Assembly: GCA_016708435.1 (NCBI GenBank)
Contig: JADJFV010000014.1
Span: 1-64,000 of the forward strand
DNA from: Leptospiraceae bacterium
GTDB taxonomy: Bacteria; Spirochaetota; Leptospiria; Leptospirales; Leptospiraceae
Direction of reading: 5' to 3'
Length of the DNA: 64,000 bases
Part shown: positions 29,103 through 38,686 of the stretch, piece after piece
Layout of the letters: every line of letters starts with the position of its first letter
Numbering within the stretch: the first letter of the stretch is position 1
The notes under the pieces: model-generated
What the model saw: the letters and a program-made list of their open reading frames with translations, nothing else
The model's database searches: none
What the model was told of the DNA's origin: nothing
Translations under genes and position numbers: made by a program

Positions 29103-31454
29103 CTATACCAATAATTCTGAAAATTTTATTTTAGAAAGAGTTTGCTTGGAAAAATTATTTACTTCTTTTAACTGCTCGCTAATTTTAATTACAAATCCTT
29201 TTTTATCCGCAAAGCCCGGAAGGTCATAGGACTCATGCGAAATCTTATCATACAAATCAAAAAGACTGATCGCATCTGGCATGATACAAGGGGCAATGAA
29301 GCCACCTTCCACTCGGACAATAAATTTATCTCTTACTAATTTTTCTGTTAGTGCGTCAAATTCTAGAGTTGAAATTTCGAGTGACGACTTTATATCATTT
29401 GCGGCTAAGAAGGATTTGGCTTTATTCTGGTGAGCATAGAGTAAGACCAAATATTTGATACTAGTATAAAAGGTATACTTAACATCATCTTCTCCATCAT
29501 CAAAAGGATGTCGGTTACTATTGTATCTATCTCTGTAATGAAGAGTTGCTGTAATCTCTGCTCCAAATAGCATAATAATAGAAAGACAATAAACTACTAA
29601 TAGAAAAATTGGCACAGCAGCTAATGCCCTGTAAACCACCATTGTAGAAGTTGCAAAGGATCTGAGGTAAATTCCAAAAGCCCAAATGAAAAGTAGGAGA
29701 ATAACACCAGTAATCGCAGACCCAATAGCAGCAGCCTTGAATGGAATTTTTGTGTGAGGAATTAGCATATAAAGCATTAAAAAGAAAATCCATATAGCGG
29801 ATAACGGGATAATAGTCTTTATAAATGAATACAAAGAAAATATATTATCGCCGCCTGTAATCGTATGCCATTCTAAAGTTCCATCTTTCACATCTCCGAT
29901 TGAAATTTTTCCAAATTCTCCAACAGCTAGAATATCTCCAATGACTTGCTTTTCCTTTTCTTTGGCAATATCTTCTTCTGTAGGAGCATTTTCATCATCT
30001 GGATTCATCGCGGTAAATCCAAACTTTGGATTAATCGGAATCATAGCAAAAATTTTTCCATCCGTCGGAGCATAAACCATTTGCCATTTATTTCCTAGAT
30101 CGTTAGAATACAATATAGAACCTAGATCATTTAATACAATCAGTTCATCCTTTCCCTCATCTTGCATATACCAAATTTTTGTATAAGAAACTTTCTTATG
30201 AGAAATGTCTATCCATGTTTTACCGGCATCATGACTTATGAATATTCCTCCTCTCTCTCCGACTACCGCATAATTACTATTATCCAGAATTGCCAGGTCA
30301 GTTAAATTTAGAGTTCCCTTCGTAACTTTGGATGGCTGAAATGTTTTTCCGCCATCAACTGTTTTCCAAAAATATCCATTCGTATCTAAAAAATATCCGT
30401 TCTTCGGATCAGGAAACCGTATCTTAGTCGCTACAACCCTGTCCTCCGAGTCACGATAATTGACAAAAACCTTATCGTACTGATCCTTATTATGATAATT
30501 AATAATATCTCCGTTCACAAAAACAATGAACATATTATTCTCATCGGCGATGGAAAAATCCAGAATCTTTGCATTCAGAATTTCTGTGACCGACCAAGTC
30601 AAGCCAAGATCTAAGGATTGAAGTATGACTCCATTTGCAGACATGGCAACCAATTGATTCTTTCGATTCCTGATTTTAACAAAGCTTTCTTTGGAAAGCT
30701 TCGGCTGATCGCAATTAGCCTCAGCCTCTTTGTCGAGACTGATGCAATGCATATTTTCAAAATCAATCTTAAAGTCTTTTAATTTGGCAAGACGTTTCCC
30801 ATTTTCCTGAATCTTGACAATCGTCCCATTCTCACCTGTCATCCATAAAAAATTATCCGAAGATCGGGTAATGGAATACAAGTGAGAAGCTCTTGTGGCA
30901 TCAGCAAATTTTGCAGCAAAGCTAGTAAAGATTGCGCCGAGTAAAGGACCGATTGCTAGAATAAAAAAGTAAAAAATAATTTTATCTATGAAGGGTCTAG
31001 GAGTCGTTATGCGCCATATTTGATTAAAAGCAGCTTCAAAGGTTCTTAGAATTGCGGTTGCAGAAAAAATTAAAACTACAAATCCAATGGCTCCGATTTG
31101 CGTGGCAGAACTGACAATGTCTTTTAGAGTTTCTAGATAAGGAGTAATATCAACTCGAATCTCATTCTTTTGTAAAAAAGTATTGATACTATCAAAGAGT
31201 TCGTCTTGCTTTTCTGTGAATCCAGAACTAATCGTTAAAAAAGCAAGTGCTACAGTCAATACAGGGACAAGGGAAACGATATTCGTATAAGCAATTGCAG
31301 AAGCACGCGTCAAACAATCATCAGCCAAAAACCGATGGAGGGATACAAGAATTATCCGCAAGAATATAACATAAGCCCGCTTGATTCCTTTCTTTTCAGG
31401 AATCAGATATAACTTATCCGAAATTTTGATTTTTTCTAAACCAGTTTGTGCCAT
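29103..31454 (-). CDS. YihY/BrkB-family membrane protein with inserted Ycf48-like propeller
   Basis: A 783-residue protein. Residues 25-185 are the N-terminal half of a YihY/BrkB (UPF0761) protein (DDCLTRASAIAYTNIVSLVP, GFVVLIFSATAILRTFEAAF). Residues about 190-520 form a BNR/Ycf48-like propeller (FLWMTGENGTIVKIQENG, GVILQSLDLGLTW, WKTVDGGKTF, GGIFISHDAGKTW, SILYSNDLGNKW). Residues 545-655 resume the membrane helices (WIFFLMLYMLIPHTKIPFKA, LFGAEITATLHY), and 680-783 resemble a winged-helix tail. Typical family length is 280-420. There is no break in frame. YihY proteins are not nucleases despite older RNase BN labels; function unknown. Part of the operon 34143-27257. Confidence 0.85.
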   Translation of the reverse strand: MAQTGLEKIKISDKLYLIPEKKGIKRAYVIFLRIILVSLHRFLADDCLTRASAIAYTNIVSLVPVLTVALAFLTISSGFTEKQDELFDSINTFLQKNEIRVDITPYLETLKDIVSSATQIGAIGFVVLIFSATAILRTFEAAFNQIWRITTPRPFIDKIIFYFFILAIGPLLGAIFTSFAAKFADATRASHLYSITRSSDNFLWMTGENGTIVKIQENGKRLAKLKDFKIDFENMHCISLDKEAEANCDQPKLSKESFVKIRNRKNQLVAMSANGVILQSLDLGLTWSVTEILNAKILDFSIADENNMFIVFVNGDIINYHNKDQYDKVFVNYRDSEDRVVATKIRFPDPKNGYFLDTNGYFWKTVDGGKTFQPSKVTKGTLNLTDLAILDNSNYAVVGERGGIFISHDAGKTWIDISHKKVSYTKIWYMQDEGKDELIVLNDLGSILYSNDLGNKWQMVYAPTDGKIFAMIPINPKFGFTAMNPDDENAPTEEDIAKEKEKQVIGDILAVGEFGKISIGDVKDGTLEWHTITGGDNIFSLYSFIKTIIPLSAIWIFFLMLYMLIPHTKIPFKAAAIGSAITGVILLLFIWAFGIYLRSFATSTMVVYRALAAVPIFLLVVYCLSIIMLFGAEITATLHYRDRYNSNRHPFDDGEDDVKYTFYTSIKYLVLLYAHQNKAKSFLAANDIKSSLEISTLEFDALTEKLVRDKFIVRVEGGFIAPCIMPDAISLFDLYDKISHESYDLPGFADKKGFVIKISEQLKEVNNFSKQTLSKIKFSELLV

Positions 31455-31465
31455 AAATTAAAACC

Positions 31466-32350
31466 TCATTTAAAAGCGTATAATACCAAGCTTGAAGTGC
31501 TACCTTTGAAGAATTTACTTTTCAAATGATAATAGGAAATTCGAAACCATTTGAAATAGTCAGTGATACTGCGAAAGCTTCCCATAGATTTTAAAAGCTT
31601 CGCATAGAGTGGAAAATCAACTCCGTGATACACAGTATAATTCTGAAATCCATTTTTGGTCAAAATTTTTTTCAGATTCGTAAGGGAATAATAATACAAA
31701 TGACCGGGCAAATAATAATGATACTTAGGTCCTTCTTCTTTTGCTTGCATTCCATCGAAGTTTGCAGTCTGAATCAATAGAAGTCCACCGGGTTTGAGTA
31801 ACTTCGCAAGCTTAGCAAAAACTAATTCAGGTTTATCCAAATGCTCAATGACTTCGATGAGCGTGATCACATCAAAAAATTCTTCCGGAAAATCAGCGTC
31901 AAGTAGAGAGCCATTGAAGGTACGAATTCCTCTTTCGTTTGCATACTGTGCCGAGTATTCAGAAATTTCAATTCCAAATGTTTCAAACCCAGCCTTTTTG
32001 GCACGAGTCAAAAATCCTCCAAAGGAAGACCCAATATCTAAAAAGTTTCCAGTCTTCTTAAACTTTTTTATGTTTCGAATTCTTGCATCCCAGACAAAGC
32101 TTTCGTATCCTTCATTTTTTCGTTCATCAAGATAAGAGTAATTAGCCGTTCCCAGATAATAGCTGGAATTATACATTGCCTTTAAACCATATTTATCCTT
32201 GGGGTGAATAGTCTGTAACCCGCAAGTATTACACTGATGAATTGGCAAATCATAGTAGTTATACGTTGATCGAAATAAAAAGCACCAATCGCAATTTTTG
32301 TCCAGAGGACAGTCTTTCTTTAATTCTTCGCCTGAAATATCCAATGACAA
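31466..32350 (-). CDS. class I SAM-dependent methyltransferase with Cys-rich N-terminus
   Basis: A 294-residue protein. The N-terminal 55 residues have a zinc-finger-like set (CPLDKNCDWC and HQCNTCGL). The methyltransferase fold follows, with motif I NFLDIGSSFGGFLTRAKKAG, FGIEISEYSAQYA, FDVITLIEVIEHL and LLKPGGLLLIQT. This layout matches Methyltransf_23-type enzymes of surface-polysaccharide loci. The start overlaps the upstream methyltransferase gene by 31 bases. Target unknown; a small molecule or glycan is likely. Confidence 0.85.
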   Translation of the reverse strand: MSLDISGEELKKDCPLDKNCDWCFLFRSTYNYYDLPIHQCNTCGLQTIHPKDKYGLKAMYNSSYYLGTANYSYLDERKNEGYESFVWDARIRNIKKFKKTGNFLDIGSSFGGFLTRAKKAGFETFGIEISEYSAQYANERGIRTFNGSLLDADFPEEFFDVITLIEVIEHLDKPELVFAKLAKLLKPGGLLLIQTANFDGMQAKEEGPKYHYYLPGHLYYYSLTNLKKILTKNGFQNYTVYHGVDFPLYAKLLKSMGSFRSITDYFKWFRISYYHLKSKFFKGSTSSLVLYAFK

Positions 32351-32946
32351 ATCCTCTCTTCTAATTTTCCAATCGGGCTTCTTTCCATATAGCCAAATTC
32401 TACATTTGTAAATTCTTTCAAAAGTTCTTTCAATTCTTCAAGGGTATAGAGCCTAACGTTTCCACCACTTAAATCAGCAAGCCCAATTTGACCGTGTTTT
32501 GTTTTTAAATGAGTATCCTCTGTTGATCTTACTGTTCCCACAAAATTCCCATTAGACTTGAGGATACGTTTAATTTCGCGCACTATGTGACTTGCTTCTT
32601 CTAATGAATTATAATGTAGCACACCCCAGCTAACGACCAAGTCAAATTTTTCATCTGTATAGGGTAAATCAGATGAGCGGATAATATCAGTTTCCACATT
32701 TGGAATTGTTCTCTGAATGGCTTCAATAGATTTGGCAGAATAATCGCAAGCGGTGACTTGAAACCCGCAGGACTTCAATAAAACACAATGTCTGCCGGAT
32801 CCTGCACCATGATCTAGCGCGAATTCGCCTTGAGGGATACGCGAGAGTATGCGAACAAGATTTTCATCTGGAAAAATCAGTCTTGACTTTTCTCTTTTAT
32901 AATGAGTATCCCAAATTTCTGGATTCGATTTATTCAAATTTTGCAT
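32320..32946 (-). CDS. class I SAM-dependent methyltransferase
   Basis: A 208-residue protein with motif I FALDHGAGSGRHCVLLKSCG, motif II TACDYSAKSIEAI, FDLVVSWGVLHYNSLEEA and RILKSNGNFVGTVRST, a complete Methyltransf_11-type core without an extra domain. It overlaps the 50-residue gene upstream by 17 bases and the next methyltransferase by 31 bases, so it belongs to a tightly coupled operon. The substrate is not evident. Confidence 0.85.
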   Translation of the reverse strand: MQNLNKSNPEIWDTHYKREKSRLIFPDENLVRILSRIPQGEFALDHGAGSGRHCVLLKSCGFQVTACDYSAKSIEAIQRTIPNVETDIIRSSDLPYTDEKFDLVVSWGVLHYNSLEEASHIVREIKRILKSNGNFVGTVRSTEDTHLKTKHGQIGLADLSGGNVRLYTLEELKELLKEFTNVEFGYMERSPIGKLEERICHWIFQAKN

Positions 32947-33082
32947 CGTATTTTTTCCTAATAGTATTATCTAGCTCTTCCGGCTTTATTTTATTGGATG
33001 CGCTGACTCCAATAACCTGCACACGACAGGCATTTCCTTCCTTTGTATTTAAGGCACTCCCTACTTCTTTTAAGGACTCCAT
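32930..33082 (-). CDS. 50-residue protein, unknown function
   Basis: ATG 33082 sits in a TAATG overlap with the ATP-grasp stop. The frame runs 50 codons (MESLKEVGSALNTKEGNACR, VQVIGVSASNKIKPEELDNT, then IRKKYDAKFE) to TAA 32930-32932, overlapping the downstream methyltransferase start by 17 bases. The overlaps on both sides fill the gap exactly and argue for a real gene. There is no signal peptide or membrane segment; it is soluble, charged and mixed alpha/beta. No family recognised. It could be a small subunit or carrier acting with its neighbours, which is speculation. Confidence 0.7.
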   Translation of the reverse strand: MESLKEVGSALNTKEGNACRVQVIGVSASNKIKPEELDNTIRKKYDAKFE

Positions 33083-34143
33083 TAAAAAACTTTCTCTTCA
33101 AAATCTAGTTCAGAGCGATTGAGAGAGGTTAATGTAGAATTACCCTCAGGAGGAGCAATAAAACAAATCTGAGAAATGGAAGCTTTTTTTCGATTCAAAT
33201 TAGTATCAACGGCTTCGACCGGTTCATTTAAAAATAGACGGACGTAGTTTTTAAAATAATCATACGAGTAAAATTCTGGAATGAGAAAATCTGCCAAATA
33301 CTCTCCCCCAATTTCCGGCATTATTTCCATTAAATAGATTTCTCCCCTGGCGGTTACTTTGAATTCTGCGACAATCGGAGAATTATCTAACTCAGTCAAC
33401 TGAATGATATTCTGGCAAATGAGTTTTAGTTCTCCTTTCACTTTTTCTTGAATAGTAGGAAGCCGATGAGACAACTCTAAAAAAGGAGAAAAGGTTGTAG
33501 TAATTTTATCAGAAATGGAAACTAGCGTAAACTTTCGATTTTGCGCAAATCCTAAAACGGTAAGCTCAGATCCGTCAATAAATTCTTCGAGGAGAAATTT
33601 ATCATTCTTAGCCTTTAATTGAGTTAAGCGTTCGAGTAAAGAATCAGAGGAATGAAAGACTTCGATTCCAAGTTTTGCGATATTATCCACAGGCTTTAGA
33701 ATGCAGGGATAAGAAATCGTCTTGACAAGCTTTGGAAAATCGCGCAGGTATTGCCATGTATAAGAAGTTGGAACGGCTACTCCGCATTTACCCAAAAAAG
33801 CCTTCATGAGTTTTTTATTGTAAAATTTTTTCATATTGGTGAGATTTGTCCCGACTAATTCTAGCTTCTCAGCCAAATATGCCGCGGTTAAGACCGCTTT
33901 TCCGTAAGAGCGAACACCTACACCAACAATCGGCTCGGGTAGAAATAGTTTTAAAATCGCCGCATAGATTTTTCGAAAATCATGCAAAGATTGAATAATT
34001 TTGATTTCGGAATGTTGAAAACCAATGGCATCTCGATTTTGATCGACTGCAATAATTTTGAGCCCTAATTCTTTAGATTTTAGGATCAGAGGAAGCTGGT
34101 TTTTGCCTGCACCGATGGAAATGAAATAGCCGGATTTAAACAT
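33082..34143 (-). CDS. ATP-grasp ligase-like protein
   Basis: A 353-residue protein with an N-terminal Rossmann-like domain (GYFISIGAGKNQLPLILKSK, LKIIAVDQNRDA) and an ATP-grasp core: CILKPVDNIAKLGIEVFHS, FLLEEFIDGSELTVLGFAQN and the metal-binding VAEFKVTARGEIYLMEIMPE. ATP-grasp ligases couple a carboxylate to an amine via an acyl phosphate; the substrate is unknown. It is first of a compact operon with the 50-aa gene, two methyltransferases, the YihY/BrkB protein and the GMC enzyme, which suggests modification of a small molecule or envelope component. Confidence 0.82.
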   Translation of the reverse strand: MFKSGYFISIGAGKNQLPLILKSKELGLKIIAVDQNRDAIGFQHSEIKIIQSLHDFRKIYAAILKLFLPEPIVGVGVRSYGKAVLTAAYLAEKLELVGTNLTNMKKFYNKKLMKAFLGKCGVAVPTSYTWQYLRDFPKLVKTISYPCILKPVDNIAKLGIEVFHSSDSLLERLTQLKAKNDKFLLEEFIDGSELTVLGFAQNRKFTLVSISDKITTTFSPFLELSHRLPTIQEKVKGELKLICQNIIQLTELDNSPIVAEFKVTARGEIYLMEIMPEIGGEYLADFLIPEFYSYDYFKNYVRLFLNEPVEAVDTNLNRKKASISQICFIAPPEGNSTLTSLNRSELDFEEKVF

Positions 34144-34200
34144 ATGTCGCTATATTAAGATTCGTCCAATTGTTCCATTTCAGTCAAACAAAGTTTTTTC

Positions 34201-34230
34201 TTGACTTAATTTCTAAACCATTTTTATTAT
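34201..34230 (+). promoter_or_regulatory. probable sigma-70-type promoter of fliG
   Basis: TTGACT (34201-34206) and TATTAT (34225-34230) are separated by 18 bases. Transcription would start near 34237, only about 6 bases before the first ATG (34243), so a later start (34258 or 34270) or near-leaderless translation is likely. Confidence 0.55.
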
Positions 34231-34242
34231 GTCCCATACTCT

Positions 34243-35259
34243 ATGGAATCGAATAAAATGCATATCCCTATGAATGGAGCAAAGAAAGCCGCTCTTTTAC
34301 TACTCTCCCTCGGAAAAGAGGAAGCCGCGAAAGTGCTTTCTCATCTTGATGATAAGATGATCGAGCAAGTTGTCTATGAAATGTCCCAAATTAGAATGGT
34401 TTCAAAAATTCAAAGGGAATCCATTTTAAACGAATTCAAAGACACTGTCGCCGAATTGCAGTTAGGTGATAGAGGAGGACTTGAGACTGCTCGTGAACTT
34501 TTATCCAAAACAGTAGGATACAACAAAGCGGATGAAATTTTAAAGAAGATAGACAAAAAAGAAATCGGGCAGGATTTCGAATTTCTAAATGATATTGAGC
34601 CAGTCATAATCAGTTCTCTTTTAAACGGGGAAAATCCACAAACAATAGCGGTTACTCTCTCTTATCTTCAACCCAAGAAAGCGGCTGACGTCCTAAAACA
34701 TTTCCCTGCCGAAATGCAATCTACTGTCGCTCTAAAACTGGCAGCTACTTCTAAGACTCACCCCGAAGCCATTCTACAAATCGCAAAGATTCTAAAGAAA
34801 AAATACGATGCAAGAGACAAATCCGAATTAGCCCAAGCAGGTGGAGCAGAGTCCCTCGCGAATATTCTAAACTACATGGACAAGAACATGGAAGAAAATA
34901 TTCTGCGTGAGTTAAACGATAAGTCTCCTGATTTGGCTTACCAAGTGCGTGACAAACTATATGTATTTGAAGACATTCTAAATCTAGATGCAAGAGAAAT
35001 GCGAACCTTAGTTAATAAACTAGGCGGTAATGAACTATTAGTAATCGCTCTTCGAGGAGCAGGAGATGAAATCAAACGACATTTCTTTACAGCCATGTCC
35101 CAAAACCGTGCATCCGATATTGTAGAAGAAATGGACTCTAGAGGCAAAACAACATTACGCGAAATCACCCTTGCCCGAAACGATATACTCAAAATCGCTC
35201 GCGAACTAGAAGAAGATGGAATTATTATTTTAAAGAAAAGAAAAGACGAGTTTATTTAA
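34243..35259 (+). CDS. fliG: flagellar motor switch protein FliG
   Basis: A 338-residue FliG: the N-terminal domain (KKAALLLLSLGKEEAAKVLS), the middle-domain EHPQ-like motif (GENPQTIAVTLSYLQPKKAA), and the C-terminal charged ridge (REMRTLVNKLGGNELLVIAL, RGAGDEIKRHFFTAMSQNRA) whose charges touch the MotA stator. It sits alone here, away from other C-ring genes, as expected for one of several FliG copies in leptospires. Internal starts at 34258 or 34270 are equally consistent with the family and fit the promoter better. Confidence 0.93.
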   Translation: MESNKMHIPMNGAKKAALLLLSLGKEEAAKVLSHLDDKMIEQVVYEMSQIRMVSKIQRESILNEFKDTVAELQLGDRGGLETARELLSKTVGYNKADEILKKIDKKEIGQDFEFLNDIEPVIISSLLNGENPQTIAVTLSYLQPKKAADVLKHFPAEMQSTVALKLAATSKTHPEAILQIAKILKKKYDARDKSELAQAGGAESLANILNYMDKNMEENILRELNDKSPDLAYQVRDKLYVFEDILNLDAREMRTLVNKLGGNELLVIALRGAGDEIKRHFFTAMSQNRASDIVEEMDSRGKTTLREITLARNDILKIARELEEDGIIILKKRKDEFI

Positions 35260-35462
35260 CCTAGATAGTTTTGTAGAATGGAACACCTACTCTACCTACT
35301 CTGTAGTTAAACGTAGAAATGCACTCTCATAGTTTGCAAACCTTTGCTTCCAGCGTATATCTTCTTGACTCATTGTGGTGTTAGTCCCATTAAATCAGAT
35401 TGCTTCCAGAATAGGAAGAATTTCTAAATTGTCAAACTAGATCCCGAACGACGTTAAGAATC

Positions 35463-36656
35463 TCAGCAACACTTTAGAATTGTTGCAATGCCTTGACCTA
35501 CTCCAATGCACATGGTGACAAGTCCGTAGTTGAGGTTACGCCTTCTTAGCTCATGAATCAATGTAAGCGTCATTCTTGCACCACTAGCGCCTAACGGATG
35601 ACCAATAGAAATTCCACCGCCATTTACATTCACCTTTTCTAGATCAAGATTTAATTCTTTGACAGTGGTAAGAACCATTGAAGCAAATGCTTCCGAGATT
35701 TCCCAGAGATCAATGTCTTCTTTTTTCAGCCCTGCTCTTTCCAATGCTTTTAGAGAAGAAGGAATCGGTCCTGTTCCCAAAAGAGAAGGATGTACTCCTA
35801 CAACGGCTGATGTGACAACTTCGGCTAATGGAGTGTAGCCATTGGTGATAGCAAATTCCTCTTCCATGACAAGTAGAACTGCGGCTCCATCGTTAATACC
35901 GGATGAATTTCCTGCCGTAACCGTTCCATGCTTTTTGAATGCTGTGGGTAACTCGGAAAGTTTTTCAAAGCTAGTTTCGATTCTTACATGCTCATCTCTA
36001 TCTAGTAGAATTTTTTCGGAATTCATTTCGTATACGGGAATGATTTCTTCCTTAAAATATCCTTTTGCTTCTGCCTCTGAAGCTTTTTTGTGACTCTCAT
36101 ACGAAAACATGTCCTGGTCTCTTCTAGATATATGAAACTTATCCGCCATAATTTCTGCTGACTCGCCAAGTGTCACTACCGGATAAAGCTGATTTAACCG
36201 TGGATTGATAAACCTCCACCCGATTGTAGAATCGGCTAATGTATGGTTGCCCCGACTAAATCCAAGTTCAGGCTTAAGCATCACTAAGGGAGATCTCGTC
36301 ATGCTCTCTACTCCGCCTGCGATGACTAACTTTGCTCTACCTGTTTCAATTTGCATCGCAGCCTGATTGATAGCCTCTAGTCCTGATCCACAAAGGCGAT
36401 TGACTGTTACACCCGGAATCTCTTCCGAAAGACCTGCGAGTAAAAGGGACATTCGCGCCACATTGCGATTATCCTCTCCTGCTTGATTTACACAACCTAG
36501 AACAACATCATCAATTTGTAAATGATTGATTTTATTTTTATCTACTAGGTTTTGAATTACGATAGACGCTAGATCGTCGGGTCTAATACTCTTTAGCCCG
36601 CCTTTGTATCTTCCAAAAGGAGTTCTGAGTCCATCTACAATTACTGCTTTTTTCAT
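35463..36656 (-). CDS. thiolase (acetyl-CoA acyltransferase)
   Basis: A 397-residue thiolase with the nucleophile loop VTVNRLCGSGLEAINQAA (Cys 89), AGGVESMTRSPLVM, the GHPLGASGAR motif and the second active-site Cys in MCIGVGQGIATIL. The usual NEAFA motif reads SEAFA, and CIGGG reads CIGVG. It should carry out the last step of fatty-acid beta-oxidation or acetoacetyl-CoA formation. Its start overlaps the stop of the upstream channel gene (ATGA), so they are co-translated. Confidence 0.9.
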   Translation of the reverse strand: MKKAVIVDGLRTPFGRYKGGLKSIRPDDLASIVIQNLVDKNKINHLQIDDVVLGCVNQAGEDNRNVARMSLLLAGLSEEIPGVTVNRLCGSGLEAINQAAMQIETGRAKLVIAGGVESMTRSPLVMLKPELGFSRGNHTLADSTIGWRFINPRLNQLYPVVTLGESAEIMADKFHISRRDQDMFSYESHKKASEAEAKGYFKEEIIPVYEMNSEKILLDRDEHVRIETSFEKLSELPTAFKKHGTVTAGNSSGINDGAAVLLVMEEEFAITNGYTPLAEVVTSAVVGVHPSLLGTGPIPSSLKALERAGLKKEDIDLWEISEAFASMVLTTVKELNLDLEKVNVNGGGISIGHPLGASGARMTLTLIHELRRRNLNYGLVTMCIGVGQGIATILKCC

Positions 36657-38590
36657 ATATGGTTTCTTATTATTTTATAATCGCTCTGCGTTAAATAAAT
36701 CAATTGGTCTTGCGGATAAATTATATTAGCTTTATCGGGATTTAATCTAATTCCTTCTGTTTTGGAATCAATATAGCCAATTAAAATCCATTTCTTTTGA
36801 TGGTATAGGTTTGTAAGAAGGGTATGGAAATCAACTTCTACATCTAAATACAAAGAAAGCGGCTGAATATCTAAGTCAACTCCTCCCTTCTGCAAAAGCT
36901 GTTCGTAAATCAATAAAATGCCGGGATTAATTAGTTCCATACTTAATATCTTTGACACAATTAAATTACCGAGCACATAATTAAAATTAGACTCAGGAAT
37001 TTTTCTTACGACTTCTTCATTCTCTGGATTTTGAATTTCACATAAAATCTGGTAATGATAAGTTTCTGGTTGTTTCTTTTTGAGATGAATTAGTTTTAAA
37101 ACTTTAAAGAGAGTATCGGTATCTTCACTAGAAGAATTTCTTCCATTCTCAGGAATTTCCTCCGAAGATAATACTAATATCTTGTCAAATTTCTCAAGTG
37201 GGATTCTTTCCATTATTTCAGATTCTGAAATAAACTCACACGGGAAAATAAAAATTTCCTTTGCTTCGTTCGTATTGAGATTAGAAACTTTTGATTTCCA
37301 TTTTAGTTCGGATTCGTTTGCGTAGATAAAAATCTTTTTCCCTATTTTTTCAAACTCTTCTATTACATAAAGAACTCTTGAATTCATTCCAATAATGGCT
37401 ATGACTTCTCCTTCTTCTTCCTTTCTTATAGGATTTTGTAAAAAAGAAATCTGTGTTGATTGGGATTGGTTTTCTTTGAATTGAATGGATTTCTCTGAAT
37501 CAGCAATCAATATCAACTCATCACTTGCATTCAACAAATAATCCTGTGGAGGCGAGAGGATAACTTCATTATTTCTCCTTACTCCAACAGGTATCGCAAG
37601 TGGGAAAGATAAAAGAATAGACTCGAAAGTTTTTCCTTGTATACCCGCTTTAAGGAAGTAGATTTCATTTCCTGCATAACTGAGAAGTTCATGAAAAATA
37701 AAATAATAATTTGGATTTTGCAAAAGAAGCGAAATGAATTTGGCATTATAATAATTTTTATTAAAGAATACAGTGTTCCGTTCCTGAATGTAATCTAAGT
37801 AAACGCTGTTTTCTATTTCATTAAAGTTTAAAAGAATAGGAATTTCAGATGCTTTATTTTCCAGAAGAAGAGAGTGCACGGAAATAAAAGTCTTAATCAC
37901 AAATGAATCCTGTGTTAAAAAATCTGAAGATTCTTTTTTCCCTGAATCATAGAATACGAGTATAGCTCTAGAATGAATCAAGTTCAATCGTTTTAAATCA
38001 GAGGTTTTGTAAGTAGCGCCTGTTCTAAATAAAATTTCAAGATAACGGTTTATTTTGAGTAGCTGCACAAACTCAGGTCTTGGCTCTTCCGTTAGAATAA
38101 CAACGACTAGCCGTTTCTTTTCTGTTTTGCAATATAAATTTAACTCGGAAAGAATGGATGGAACTAGTTCACTCCAACCAAGAATTGCAATTGTATTTTC
38201 TTCGTGGACTTTTCCAGTTCCTCTTCTGATTTCATCAAAATAAGAATGAATGGTAGATACAACAATCGCAATGATAATACCATTGAAGGTAATAATGCCG
38301 ATAAAAGTTAATAAAAGAGAAATTCCCTTGATAAGACTGTCCTCAGTCTCTATCGTATAAAGACTATCCGGACCGAGCAAAGTCAAAATAGAAAACCAAA
38401 AAACATTTCCCTGTTTAAATTTTACTCCGAGAGCGTCAAAGAGTAAACCAAACAATAAAACAAGACTTCCAACAATTAAAAACAAAAAGAGTAACTGTCG
38501 CCCAACAGATTTACTCAATTGTTTTTGGGAAATATAGGCAAGCTTATCCGAAAAAAGTCTCTCAATAAATAATAGAATTTTCATAGGCAA
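36653..38590 (-). CDS. CASTOR/POLLUX-like ion-channel protein
   Basis: A 645-residue protein with two N-terminal membrane helices around a pore-like segment (FSILTLLGPDSLYTIETEDS, then LLLTFIGIITFNGIIIAIVV) and two large RCK/TrkA-N-like domains (NTIAILGWSELVPSILSELN, VIAIIGMNSRVLYVIEEFEK). This is the layout of the CASTOR/POLLUX/DMI1 channel family (calcium- or ligand-gated cation channels). The ion and ligand are unknown for bacterial members. It is upstream of thiolase with a 4-base overlap. Confidence 0.82.
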   Translation of the reverse strand: MPMKILLFIERLFSDKLAYISQKQLSKSVGRQLLFLFLIVGSLVLLFGLLFDALGVKFKQGNVFWFSILTLLGPDSLYTIETEDSLIKGISLLLTFIGIITFNGIIIAIVVSTIHSYFDEIRRGTGKVHEENTIAILGWSELVPSILSELNLYCKTEKKRLVVVILTEEPRPEFVQLLKINRYLEILFRTGATYKTSDLKRLNLIHSRAILVFYDSGKKESSDFLTQDSFVIKTFISVHSLLLENKASEIPILLNFNEIENSVYLDYIQERNTVFFNKNYYNAKFISLLLQNPNYYFIFHELLSYAGNEIYFLKAGIQGKTFESILLSFPLAIPVGVRRNNEVILSPPQDYLLNASDELILIADSEKSIQFKENQSQSTQISFLQNPIRKEEEGEVIAIIGMNSRVLYVIEEFEKIGKKIFIYANESELKWKSKVSNLNTNEAKEIFIFPCEFISESEIMERIPLEKFDKILVLSSEEIPENGRNSSSEDTDTLFKVLKLIHLKKKQPETYHYQILCEIQNPENEEVVRKIPESNFNYVLGNLIVSKILSMELINPGILLIYEQLLQKGGVDLDIQPLSLYLDVEVDFHTLLTNLYHQKKWILIGYIDSKTEGIRLNPDKANIIYPQDQLIYLTQSDYKIIRNHI

Positions 38591-38686
38591 GACTAGATTC
38601 TAGGGATGCAATCAACTGGAAATAAAGTTTTTATACTAAAAGGGATTTGTATTGCTTATAATGTCTTTCGGCAATCGAGATTAATC

